From the NCBI GenBank assembly GCA_013365325.1, contig JABVXV010000006.1, positions 558,001 to 622,000 of the forward strand: a DNA stretch of 64,000 nucleotides, written 5' to 3'. Under the pieces are notes generated by a model. The model was not told where the DNA came from. It worked only from the letters and a program-made list of their open reading frames with translations, and made no database searches. Shown here one piece after another: positions 49,590 to 61,327 of the stretch (positions within the stretch are counted from its first letter, which is position 1; every line of letters starts with the position of its first letter). Source of the stretch: Dipetalonema caudispina. Taxonomy: Eukaryota; Nematoda; Chromadorea; Rhabditida; Onchocercidae. A program made the position numbers and the translations under genes.

Positions 49590-52500
49590 ATAACGGCAGT
49601 GCACCGGATACGGTAACTGGTGGAAAAACTCTTGAACTCACCGAATATGATCGGGTGTCGTCTTGCCTTATCTTCACTTATTTCTGAATAAAAAGGATGA
49701 GACAAGGTTCAGTATGCACGTAAGCCATCAAAAATAGCTGAATCAGCATTAATTAATTGTAATGCTAAAAATTATGTCCTCCCTTTCTTTATCTGTCTTT
49801 TATTTAGAAAGTAGCACAGAATCACTTAGAGTAGATATATTTCCGAATAGGTCAGCACAAAAAATGTTAGGTCCATTTCTGATTAAATTTGTTTGAAAGA
49901 TCTTATTCAATTCCATTCTCCATTTACAGTACCGACGTCCGCATAAAGCTATTTCGGATTCGACAGAAATACGGATCAGTACGCGAATGCTTTCATCCGA
50001 ACTCTGTTGTCCAATATGTCTAGATCTGTTGACAACAACGATGACAACAAAAGTTATATTTTGATTGGGGCGTCTAGTATTTAAACTATTTTATTCCCTG
50101 AAAACTTTGATAATTCTACACAAATTGACAAATAACTGTTGCAAAACTGTTCTGTGCCATAACTTTCATTGTGGTTCACAACATTCCCGGCGCAGCTATT
50201 TATAAATTTTAGATTTCTTTGACCCAATAATATCTGAGATATTCTCTTGTAGGAATGTTTGCATCGATTTTGCAGCGAGTGTATCACGACTGCACTGCTT
50301 CGAGGCAACAAGGAATGTCCTACATGTCGAAAAAAATTAGTGTCTAAACGATCGCTTCGTCCAGATCCGAATTTTGATGCTTTAATTAACAAAGTTGGCT
50401 GTTGTTCCATACATTTTATATCAAGGAGCTGTTTGGAATTTTTTCCAAATTATTTCAAGGCTTTTGATTCTCTTTGGTCGTTTATACTACTATAAATTTA
50501 TCATTAAAGATTTGGCCGGATCGACAAATTTATGAACAAATGCAGCAGAAAGCGATGGAAATGTTTCATCAACAAAGTAATGTAGAGGCACTGCAAAAGA
50601 GTATTGAGGCGGGCATGAAAGCACAAGCTGCCAATCGCCGCCAACGTGTGCAAGGCTCATATGACTACGAAAGTTTGTTTCAGAAAATTCATCATATTGA
50701 ATGCACTTATATTTAAAGTTCTTTCAACATGAACAGTTTTACTTCAGAAAGAAAACGACGCCCTCGCAGTGATGTTCACGATCATTCTTATAATAATTCA
50801 CCTGATAGTAATTCACCGGAAGGCAGTGGTGAAGGCGATGAGAACGATCTGCATGCAAGGTTCCACTGTTTTTGCTGTTGATACCATATTGTTGTTTCCT
50901 TATTTTAAATATCATTTATTTAGACTCGATGATTCGATTGGAGCACACACGTCTGCTAACAGTATTGCCAATCATATCAGTGGTCAGTTCCTTACTAAAA
51001 TTGCAACTTTTCAATTTTTATGATGAAAAGAAGTAGATTTGCTAGATTTTGATCCAAGTTACCAGAGGGACAGGAGAGCACTCTTCTCGGTTGACATCAT
51101 TCTCTTGATGAGGTTTGGTCCTATAAAAATGTTTTTCAAAAAAAAAAAAAAACACGAACTAGAACAACACTAGCATGATATATCTTGCAAGATTTTTGAG
51201 GAGAATTATCTCAATAATTCAGCTTTTTATAGCAGCTAATGGCACCATCATTTCGCGAGCCCACTCACATCGAGATATTTCGAGCAGTAGTACAGGTTCC
51301 TCTTTTTTCGCATAGCGAAAGAATACTTGTGTAAAAATGAGCATGATGTAATATTTTAATTGTTTTAGATTCTGATTCGCTCTCTTCGACCACTGATACT
51401 TCTGATACTACAGATACTTCTGACTCGTCAAGCAGTATTTCAGCTCCTACACGACCAAATTCGATCGTAAATTTGGTATGTAAAATCCAAAAGATTTCGA
51501 AACAGGTTGAATATGATGTGTGATGTGTTTTGGAACTTCACTATAACAGATTTATTCAGGATGGTCATCCTCTTGTACCACCACTTAATGCATGTACGTT
51601 AAAAGATCGCATGCACAAATGGCTTGCTGAAAATCCATCATCGCCTTTAACTCCCGACGAAGGGATGGGCGAACAACTAGAAAGACGAGTAAGTTTTATA
51701 TGTATTTTATGTTCTACATAACTTATTACGTTACACATTCCATACTTGGTTTAATTTTATTACAATATCAACAAAGGTATCGTGTAGAAAGAAAAAAGAT
51801 TTTTTTTTTGTTATACAAAATTCGTTTGACAGTGCAGAGATTTCCAGCTCGATGAAGACATTGATTTTGCGGTTACCCGTACAGATGGTGAATTTATTGA
51901 GATTGAAGCCGAATTGTTACCTGCAAAATCGTTATTTAAGAGACCGAGCGTGGCGTCATCATTATTAAATCGACGTTATATTCGAACAAGAGAGGATACT
52001 ACCAGTTTGTTTCTACTCGTTAAAAGTTGAACTAAACATTTATCTAATTTTGGTTTTCGTTTTACTTCGAAGCTGTAGTATCTTTCATAGGAGTTTGTTT
52101 GTAAATCTAATCTTGTGTTATTAGACAGAACTGAACTGGAGATACTCCCATATGTTGATTTTTTTTCACTTGCAGTGGAGCATCTTGGTGAATTTCTGTA
52201 TCAAGTATGTAGCGCAGAATATCGAGAAGGGCAGCAAAAAAATTCATCTGAAGGATCGAAGGATTTTTCTGTTGAAAATACTATTACTTCCTCTCCAATA
52301 CAACAGTCTGCAAATGCTGTACAGCGACCCGAACATTTTTATGTCTACGTAAGATTAAAAAAAAATTTTCCCTTCTGTTTGTACGACGTTCTATACTTCT
52401 CTTTAATGTAACATATAGAAGGAATATATTACTTACCGACATTGATTATTAGGCATTCATAAGCATTTTTACTGAATGGCTAATCGGTTAATAATCTTCA

Positions 52501-52742
52501 AGTTCTATTCTAGAATGAAGATTTCTGAGAAATTCCTTAAGATCTGAATTTTTTAATGGGTATTGTAGAGTCGCGTTGGCGGCCGAAGTGTGAATAAAAT
52601 ATTTGGCAATGAGACGGTTCTGTCAGCATTACATACTCAAAGACGCGGGGATCATCTGATGATATTTTTCGATATTGCACCTTTGGATCTGCATAGCAAA
52701 TCTGTACTGGAAGAAATTGTTTATGACGATTATTTAAAGTAG
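49586..52742 (+). CDS. ring1: RING1-type Polycomb E3 ubiquitin ligase
   Basis: RING1/RNF2 proteins are the catalytic subunit of Polycomb repressive complex 1 and mono-ubiquitinate histone H2A. The C. elegans relative is spat-3. Exons: 49586-49654, 49930-50052, 50253-50393, 50510-50672, 50748-50859, 50924-50982, 51369-51475, 51560-51688, 51833-52004, 52125-52348, 52569-52742, giving 490 residues. The C3HC4 RING finger (about residues 49-90) is complete: [17 protein letters not shown]. It is followed by [19 protein letters not shown], the part conserved from fly to human. A Lys/Arg patch (KRKRRPR) and an Asp/Ser/Thr-rich linker ([16 protein letters not shown]) come next. The C-terminal third (about 375-488; [29 protein letters not shown]) has the position of the RAWUL domain that binds CBX/RYBP-type partners, but it is much more diverged than the RING. 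Confidence 0.95.
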
Positions 52743-53843
52743 GAAGATTTCTGTTTCACTCTTTAGTTACATGTGATGATTAAATGTGACGTATCTTTTG
52801 CTACATGAGAGAACGCCACTTGATCTATTGGATAATGAAACATTTTCACTTGTAACAGCCTGAAGCATCATGAGCTGATCGTGTGTTTGTAAAGTGGTAA
52901 TCGGTTCGATCGTATCATGCAGAAGTGCTATTCTCGTGACACTGAAAATATTGTGTACCCACTTATAATATCCTACAACCAGAAAATATTCAAACAGTAG
53001 TAATTTTTGTGTTGTGATAAATAAGACTGCCCAAGCATTCAGACTAGTAGTTCTGAATTCTGATCTCAGTATATTTTATGAAAGAGGCTCTCATCGTTGA
53101 TCATTAAATCAACTGTTCTATCCATTCACTGATTTGAACAAGTAGTAGAAAATATTAAGTGAAACAACTTTACGATCAAAACGGTGATAATTTGTCTCCC
53201 ACTTTAGTTTTTACACGCTGTACGATGACTTTTCTTTTAGCTGATATTGTTTGCCATTGCTACCATTGTACATTTTTCATAGTAATGCGTCAACATATTT
53301 TCTTTTGATTTTTATGTAGAATAAAGGGCTTTCTTAGTACAACTACTCCAAGCATTACAGATTCAATATCAATATATAGGAATATGTCGTTATATTGCTA
53401 CTGTGCATACAGACATTTACCGATTTCCAACTTGTTTGGTCGAAATTGCCATCCACCTGCCCAAGTATATCTCTCTAAATTGTAACTATCAGACATGTTT
53501 AACTACAGTAAATGCAATGATGGAACCGAGAGACAATCATCTATCATATACCAGCGTTTCTGAAATATTCTCCATCCATTATTACTATCATTTCTCTTCC
53601 ATCCTGTATCCGTTATCATCTATCCAAATAACTCACACAATAATTTTCCCACTTTACTTAATTAAACTCAACTACCCCTTTGATTAATTCCCAAAACACT
53701 AAATCCCACCATCATCTTATCGATTTTGGCCGTCACTAAAATGTTTACTGCCGCTTGTCTGTGTATATGTATTTGTGTCTGTGTCTGTGTCTGTGTATGT
53801 ATGTATGTATGTATGTGTGTGTATGTTTGTCGTAATGTGTGCA
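52743..53843. other. space between RING1 and the next gene
   Basis: RING1 3' UTR (AATAAA near 53329), then pyrimidine-rich DNA, then a microsatellite at about 53757-53830. No conserved reading frame. Confidence 0.55.
53757..53830. repeat. microsatellite, TG/TGTC/TGTA mixture
   Basis: Interrupted short repeats of TGTGTC, then four TGTA/GTAT units, then TGTG units. The tract ends about 14 nt before the proposed start codon of the next gene, so it is likely in its 5' UTR or promoter. Length variation between isolates is expected. Confidence 0.9.
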
Positions 53844-56396
53844 ATGGTAAGTATGAAGTGCGTTTATTTCTTGGAGGATGAAGCATTAAAGGATGTGTGT
53901 GTATATGTTATGTTATGTATGCACGATTGCCACTGTAATTGTGAGAGTGTGCACTACGTGGTAGTACTTGCGTGTTTATACGTTGAATCAGTATGGCGTG
54001 TATGAGGGTGGTATTATTTTCAGAAGGCATTTAACTGGCGGAAATGGCAGAATGGTTGGATGAGTAATGATCGTGGCTGGGATGAGATGACACCCCATAA
54101 AGGTAACGTCCCTTTTCACATCCTATCCTATAACTACCATCTCTTCGATCATTCCCATTTCACCTATATCTTCTGTTGAGAGTATCCTTGTTAGCTTTTG
54201 TCTGTATTGACTTTATCGTATTTGACTTTCTTACCTTTATCCGTTCTTATCCATCCTAATCCTGATATGGTCATTTGATTGTAATGGACATGCAATGCCC
54301 TCCGATAGTGAATATGGTACGAGAAGTGAGGACGTTTTTATGATCGCCATTGAGTTATTGAAGTAAATAGCATCATCTTCAGATAATCTTATGGCAAATT
54401 TTGGCTTTGCAATCCATCATCTGAGTGCACAGATTGTAAATGGTCAAAATGTAACGCCTATTGGCGTAAGTGAGGAGTTGAAATCAGCAATAGCTGCTGA
54501 AGTACGTGCTCAGATGGTACCAGTCGTGAAAGAGATTGTACGTGAAGTAGTCAACGAAGTGAGAAGTGTTGTGACAGATGTAGTGACCCCACTTTACGAT
54601 GAACTTCGTGATTTTCGAAATCGCATTCCATTCTCAAATAGTTTGCTGTATTCTGCGGAAAATATGGCGATGTATACGAATGGGTCGTCCAGTTCTCATC
54701 CAGGTCCCTGCAATATTTTAGTAAGTTTTACTTTTTTCTTTTTTAGCCAATAGTTTATTTGCTTTTATTTAATTTTTTCCTTTTTTTTTCGAATTTTTTT
54801 CTTCATCACTCAATTTTTTGAACAATGTTTTCATAGTGGTAACTAAATTGGCCGAAAATATTTACATTTCTTTTCATTTACCATATATATTGACTGAGTT
54901 ACCTTAAATGCCTGCCACAGTCTCAGATATGATTTTACAGGAGAAAAAAGTCGATAAATGTGCTGGGAATACCGAAGCTTCCTCATCGATTAATCGTTCA
55001 AAAGCATACCAAGAAAATAATTTTAGCAGCAAAAGTCAAGCAGAATATTTTAAGTAAGTTTTTGCTGTTGATTAAAGACTTTCCGTTTCTTCATATAACT
55101 GGAAATGATATAAGATCTCGGAACTTTATTATCCCTGCAGCTATAATTTCTATGAAAAGTTGGAAAGAACTCACATCATTGATCAAAGAGAATTAATTGT
55201 TTAGCCGTTTTTATCAGTTTCTATCATTTTGCCGCAAATTTGTTCCCTTTATCGGTTTCCAGAGTAATAAAAAATTTTGTAGAGAACCAAAGGAACCACG
55301 AGCACAAGCATCTACGAGCGACTGTGCAGCATTTAGTTTTATTTATTATAATACAGTTTGTCTTATACCGATATCGACTTTGTTGGAGCCTGAAAAGTGA
55401 AATTTTTTTCATACATAATGATTTCGTAGACTTTTCTACTCCTTGGAATTACAACATTGATAACTTTTCCTTTAAAGGGTTTTGTCTTTTAACAGAATCA
55501 ATATTTTTTGTTAAGTTAACCAAGTTGATCTTTTTATTCAGTTATACTGTTTAAGTAATGCATTCGTTTGTCAAAAAGTGCCGAAAATATTCCTTGGAAA
55601 AGAAGGAGGAAAGATTTCTTTCCTTGTCGATATGAAAACAGTCAGGTTAAGGGATCTCACGTCTGACAATTTGGGTAAGCTATCACTTTCTTTCCTTTCT
55701 ATCTGAATTTGAAAATCTTGAGTATATTCTACACATAAAATTTAAATCCACTACGACATAACTGCTGCATATTACAACATGCAAATTTCTTGATGTCAAT
55801 ATGGCTCATTCCAGCACCATTTATCAATGAAATCTGTTGCTTAATTTATTCAAAGCTATGGTTCAAGACTTTTGTAGAATATTAGATGAATAAAATAAAA
55901 TTAGCAATAAATGAGGGCAAGAGGCATAACTTTTTATGATCTAGTTAATATACCTGATTTTATTAGATACATTTTAGGGTACTGGACTTCGAGGTTTGCG
56001 GCACACATGAAAACACGGAAATACTTCGTAAAAGATGGCCAGATCACAGGGCGTATTCAGCAGTTCGGACGTGTTTGTCACTTACTGCAAGACTACGATT
56101 ATATCTTACATCGGCAGTATTATTGTCATGGAAACACGATTGGACTAGCAGCGATCCGGAAAAATATTTGGTATCTGACAGGGAAATTGAATGGCGGACA
56201 AGTCGTTGGATGTGCATTAATTTCATATGAAATCGATGATAATGCCACCGTAAAAATATCAAAATTACGGTATAAATCAGAACTGAATTGTGTGGAAGTA
56301 AAAGAGGAAGTACCAGCTGAAGAAATGGATGTTAGTTCCATGCTCACTCCAAATGCTGAATTGCAAAGGTTCGTAGATGGCATGCAGGCATTATAA
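53844..56396 (+). CDS. uncharacterised protein of about 356 residues
   Basis: Exons 54024-54102, 54383-54720, 54941-55053, 55556-55674 and 55978-56396 join in one frame and end in TAA. The proposed first exon is only the ATG at 53844-53846, followed at once by a strong donor (GTAAGT). An alternative start is the internal Met in WMSNDRGW (exon 54024-54102). The N-terminus is Trp-rich (FNWRKWQNGW). Residues about 60-110 form a long amphipathic helix with Val/Glu/Arg periodicity (VVKEIVREVVNEVRSVV), likely a coiled coil. A Ser/Asn-rich linker follows, then a C-terminal domain of about 180 residues with many aromatic and basic residues (KIFLGKEGGKISFLVDM, GYWTSRFAAHMKTRKYF, LHRQYYCHGNTIG). The tail is acidic (EVKEEVPAEEMD). 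No family was recognised. The phase-consistent chain makes a real gene likely. It may be nematode-specific, possibly nuclear. Confidence 0.75.
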
Positions 56397-57188
56397 TTGT
56401 TAGACAGATATAGTTCTGTCAAATAAATTTTATTTTAGACGTATTGATGATATATTTATATAATTTACTGGCTAAATGACTATTTTGAAGTTATGATATT
56501 TTTAATGCTGGAATTGGGAAATTATTCTAACAGTTCACTTCCAACTGTCCCTTCAGTTTGCGATAAATCCAATTCGATATCATCCGCAGGGAGTAAATTA
56601 AAATATTCAAATTAAAGAATTTTCAACATCCAGATGTTCTGGGATAAAAGAACTGCTGCACATGAATCAAACATCCGAGACTTTTAATTCATTTTGAAAA
56701 ATCCTTCTGTACTCCGGCACGAAAACTGCTGGTAATTCTATAAGTGAAAGACAACAGTGAGTAATATTGCTGTGTGCATGACTATTTCGTGTTTAACTTA
56801 AGATATAAAAGCTACTATGTTAAATTTTTGATCCGGGTATTCTAGAATTCTTACTAGTCGGTAACCTTTGCTGAATATGTCATGTTTTACCTCGCACTGT
56901 ACATTTGTTGCGTCTTTGAAATAAAATTTTATAATTTACTTTTGGTTTGAATAACTAATTTATGAGTATAATTACATGGGAAATACATATACATATACAT
57001 AAATTTGTATATTTGGACAAAAGAATGTTTCGGAAGAGATGTAGATTTCTGAGTAATCGAATTTTTATTTCTTCATGGTGTTGAAATGGCGCTGGTTTCC
57101 TAGAAAAGCAACTGAAATTGAATATAAATTTGAGATACACTGACAAACGTTATTTTGAAGATGTAGAGGAAGTTTTGTAGATTTATCC
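56397..57188. other. space before the HYLS-1 gene
   Basis: 3' UTR of the preceding gene and promoter or leader of HYLS-1. No further gene seen. A TTTTGTAG at about 57173-57180, eight bases before the HYLS-1 ATG, could be a trans-splice acceptor. Confidence 0.55.
56422..56427 (+). promoter_or_regulatory. polyadenylation signal of the uncharacterised gene
   Basis: AATAAA 26 nt after the TAA stop, within the usual distance for nematode 3' ends. Confidence 0.6.
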
Positions 57189-58842
57189 ATGGAATCATTT
57201 ACCGAAAAGGAATTATTGGCAACGATAAACGACATGGGTTATGATCTTTCTCCTGAAGAACTGGTATTTTTCAAGAAAGGTAAATTTGTATTGTGTAATA
57301 TGATAGCAGGATTTGTTTAAAAGAAAAGATTAATATCGGGAGTGTTTCTGAGAAGGATATTGTTACTCTCAACTATCGAGTAGGAATTATAGAAATGGAT
57401 CAATTCTTGGATGAGCTGGAAAGAGAAACCGAACAACCGTCACAGGACCAAAATGTATCGTTTAATTCTCTAATGAAAAATGTTACTCAGCTCGCTACTT
57501 GTGGTATGTTTTGAAAGCATGCTTGGGATTTATATCTTTTAGAAGGAAATGTTGAACCTGAAACTTCCCTCTATTGATATCAAATGATCAAATTTTCACT
57601 ACACGTTCGAATTTTTGATAGAACTAGAATCTAATATTTTTTTTACTTAGACATACCATGCAGTTATGATAAAGAGAGATTGTTTTATGCGGAACAGTAT
57701 CGTCGTCTTCCATCTTATGAAAATCCTGAATTGCGTAAAAATAAGGGGAATGTCACACGATCTTCTATATCGATTAATGTAAAGCTTTTCAAATTTTGAA
57801 GAAATTAATTTGTGATAAAAAATACAAAATTTTTGAGTTTTTTGGTTTTGGAAAATGTTTGCTATATTCAGCTTACATGTCTTTCACATCTTTTGATTTT
57901 TCTATGTGTGATTATTAAAAAGGAATTTCACAATTAATTTTTGCAGCGCTACGGAATGCTAGATCGTGATGAAATAATAAACATTTTGGATGATGGTTAT
58001 CGCTGCCTTCAGCAAATTACTGAAGATAATAGTCGCTTGCAAGACCTAGTAAGATTTTCGGAATTATTTCTGATGATCTGATAATTAAAAGATTTGTAGA
58101 ATCAAAAAAAAATTTGATGAATGGATTTTCAGAATAGTCGCCTCGAGGAAAGCTTGTATCGTAGTCGTGCAAAGTCATGTTCATCTGATGAAGACAAGCA
58201 GAACTTTGTACCTACCCAAGCAAGAGATGATGTGAAAGGTTGTTTTTTATTTGAAAATTGTGAGCATCCAAGTCTTACTCTTATTTTACTCCTTTTTTAA
58301 AAAGTTTATATTTGAACAATTTGACGTAATAAACATTTCTTAGTCATGTTTTTCTTAAGGAAACTTCCGTTAATTTTAAAGCAGATATAAAGAAATAAGC
58401 ACGAATGTGAATAAAATACGACTTTGATAAATTTTCACTTTTAATCGGTCTTTACAGAACATACTGAAGAGGAGAAAAGTGACGACGCACTGATTACTGT
58501 GGATCCAGGTAATTTATTCGATTCTTATTTCGTTTTGCTGTCATGAGTCTCAGTTTTTCCGTAAATTTCTGTGATTACTTTTCAATATTTTCAGCTATAC
58601 GACCAGTTCTGCATCCACTTCCCGGTGGAGTACCATTTCGACATGATCCTGTGAAGAAATATGAATTATACAAGAAAGGTTGGCTGGAGAATCCTCCTCC
58701 AGGTGAGAAAAAGCGATTATCGTTGAGGTGGAAGGTGCGAGAGTTCATGCTGCGACGAGACATATCCGGAGTTAAACCTATAGATTTGGCTCGAAGAAGA
58801 ATATCAAATCCTGATTGGTGTCCACGTCCTTATCTCGACTAA
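57189..58842 (+). CDS. hyls-1: centriole protein HYLS-1 (hydrolethalus syndrome protein 1 homologue)
   Basis: HYLS-1 is a centriole component bound through SAS-4. It is dispensable for centriole duplication but needed for making cilia. Exons: 57189-57279, 57393-57503, 57651-57778, 57947-58048, 58133-58238, 58458-58508, 58595-58842, giving 278 residues, close to the roughly 270-300 of worm and human proteins. The C-terminal exon carries the HYLS-1 box: HDPVKKYELYKKGW, then PPGEKKR and LRWKVREFML. This matches the human block with its PGE and LRWGVRExML positions. The rest is acidic and weakly conserved (MDQFLDELERETEQ). The acceptor of exon 2 could also be further upstream, since other in-frame AGs exist between 57320 and 57392. 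In nematodes cilia are confined to sensory neurons, so expression there is expected. Confidence 0.9.
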
Positions 58843-61327
58843 ACTATATCTCGTAATTGCTTCTGTTAAAAGTTAAGTATTGACATAACAGTGTCCACAC
58901 AGTCATTTTTCTTAATTTTTAAAGAATGTGAACCCATTAGAAGCAATAATATCATGAAATTATGGTAAATACTTATATATAGCCTTTCTTAATAAACCCA
59001 TTTTGTTGTTTCTCCGGTCACTTCAAATCTTTTTTGACATTGCCACTGGTATGTTAAAAATTTTCCAGATCAGTGTGAATAAATTTTGCACGCAATTCAC
59101 CTCCCTACAATGACATTCGGTTCCTATGTTTCTAAAGTTTAAAAGGTAACCGCTGTTTAGACCTAATTTTCGTTCTTCACTTCCTCAGATAATCACCGTT
59201 TTACCATAGCAGAATGCATTAATAGTGCAAAAAAATTGTCGGGTATTAAAGCTATTTTCACCTTCGTCATGATTCATTATTGTTCAACAATTTAATAACG
59301 TTAAAAGAACAGGAAATCGAATAGTAGCTTCCTGCTGGGGTAAATTGGGCAATCAGAACATTTGTTCTCATTGAATTGACTGGTTGATCGATTTTCAACG
59401 ATGATACTCTGCCACTTACCGAAGAATACAACCCTGAAAACTGTCCTAATTTCCAGTCATTATATGACTGCGAACTGGTTTGAAGCGGTTCTTCCTTTCT
59501 TAGAATATTTCATACATTTCCAAGTTGTCGATGCATTCCATCCAATATTTTCACTTCTTTTTTTGAAATAATTATATATTTATCCCCAAATATGTTTTAA
59601 AAACCTGTGTTTGGTGAGTTTTGAAATTTCGCAAAATTAGTGTAAATTACGCTTTGGAAAATTCACTAACAGTTATGCAATTACATTGCAAGTCACAGTG
59701 GAATTTTTTTTAGTAAGCATTTTTGAACTATGTTTCTTCAGTTTTGTCGAAAAATTTTTGCTACGTTTTCAAATGTAAGCTTACTTTTGATTTCTCCAGG
59801 AACCTAACCGGATGAGTAAATAAGTATATATGGCTCAAATTAGACGTGTTAGACGAAATAAAAGGAGTAGAAGGATTTATGCTTGAGATTTAGAATTTAT
59901 AAATTTTCAACTGTTCAAGCAATTGTATTGTAAAATAACCAAAATTCTAATGAGTTTCTTCTTTTTTTTGTTCTTTTACTCATATCAAATGTTGTACTTT
60001 GGCTAATTGTATCAATTTTGTTGTGTTGAATTTCGGGATGAAAAAATTTTGTTGAAAAACTTGCTTAATTCTTTCTGAAAAGTAGAAAATATTTTCCGGT
60101 AAAAATTTTGAAATATTGAAGTTGTCGTTGTTCGAAATAATCTATTTAGTAATTGATTGCAAAATGACGATTTGATTTTAATGGCTGATTCAAAATTGAA
60201 ATTTCGAAGATTCCTAAGTGTCGTCTTCGTAATCGGTGATTGCGCAATGTTGTAGGGAGGTTAAGATGAGAGAGGAAAAAGAGAGGACAAAAGGATTCCC
60301 ATAGCCCTGTTTGCATCTCCAAACCTTCATATTCCATCTATTGTTGACCGTCGGAGATTGTCAAGATAAACGGGTGATGATGGTAGAAAGTTTTTTCAAC
60401 ACTACCCGCTTCATCTCATATCGGACACTCCTTTGTATTTCTCTCTCTTCCTCTTCTTCCTTTCTCTGTCAAATTAAACACTTCTGTAAGATTTTCAATT
60501 GGCCAACAATTTCACAGAGAAGTTCAAATGTTCCGCTCTTTCATAAATATCCGTTAGCTCTGTCTCTTTCAACTTCTATTGTTTCTCACAGATATTAAAC
60601 AAGATGACGAGCTTATACTTATACCTATACATTATATTCAATTAAAATGAAGGAAATGTCATGGAAGGTCAAATTCAATTTAGAAAATGAATGCTTCCTC
60701 AAAGTAGTCACATATCATACCTATACAGATGATGTGACACTCATCATCCATTGTTCAGCCTTCGATATCCCCAGGGAATGCGCATTTGGTTCACGGAATT
60801 ATATTTCTAATTGAATGTCATTGTTGATATTGCAATTCCAATCGGTATTCTTGCTCTTAAGTTAAGGGGATACAAATATCAGATGATTTTTTTGATAGCT
60901 AAAACAACGAAATGCTACTGACTTGTATCATTTCACCATCTTGCTTATTTGTAGTAGAGTATTTTGCATGTGAAACATATCCATTGTGCATCTTTAAATT
61001 TTATTGACATTCAATTTTTTATCACTTTACCAAATTTTGAAAGTTTCTGAAATTCAGTTTGTTGTGTCATAAAATGAAGGTTAATTTGCGTGTGTTTTTT
61101 CATGAATTTTTCACTCGATTAAAACCGTTGTTGAGATTTTTGTGGTATTAAAGAGGTAAAGTAAATTAATGATTCAAATAGAGAAGAGAGGATTTGGCTT
61201 CTTAATTGACAGTTCTTAATATTTCTTTTAGATAATCGGACAGAAATATATGTAAACGGTACAGTCGTAATATATTTTCTGTCTGCTGATAAAGTAAAAT
61301 GGTTAAAATTTCAGTATTTGTAGAAAA
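58843..61327. other. space between HYLS-1 and mannose-6-phosphate isomerase
   Basis: 2.5 kb of AT-rich sequence with no supported gene. A 95-codon plus-strand frame at 60311-60598 is Ser/Phe/Leu-rich low-complexity translation with no recognisable similarity. TTTCAG and TTTGTAG just before 61328 are candidate trans-splice acceptors for the downstream gene. Confidence 0.55.
58991..58996 (+). promoter_or_regulatory. possible polyadenylation signal of HYLS-1
   Basis: AATAAA about 150 nt after the stop codon. Confidence 0.45.

Noticed and set aside
53775..54005. Cys/Val-rich open frame over the microsatellite
   Set aside because: The protein is a translation of TG/TGTA repeats, and the real exon at 54024 uses another frame.
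60311..60598. 95-codon plus-strand frame before mannose-6-phosphate isomerase
   Set aside because: Ser/Phe/Leu low-complexity translation without similarity or splice partners.
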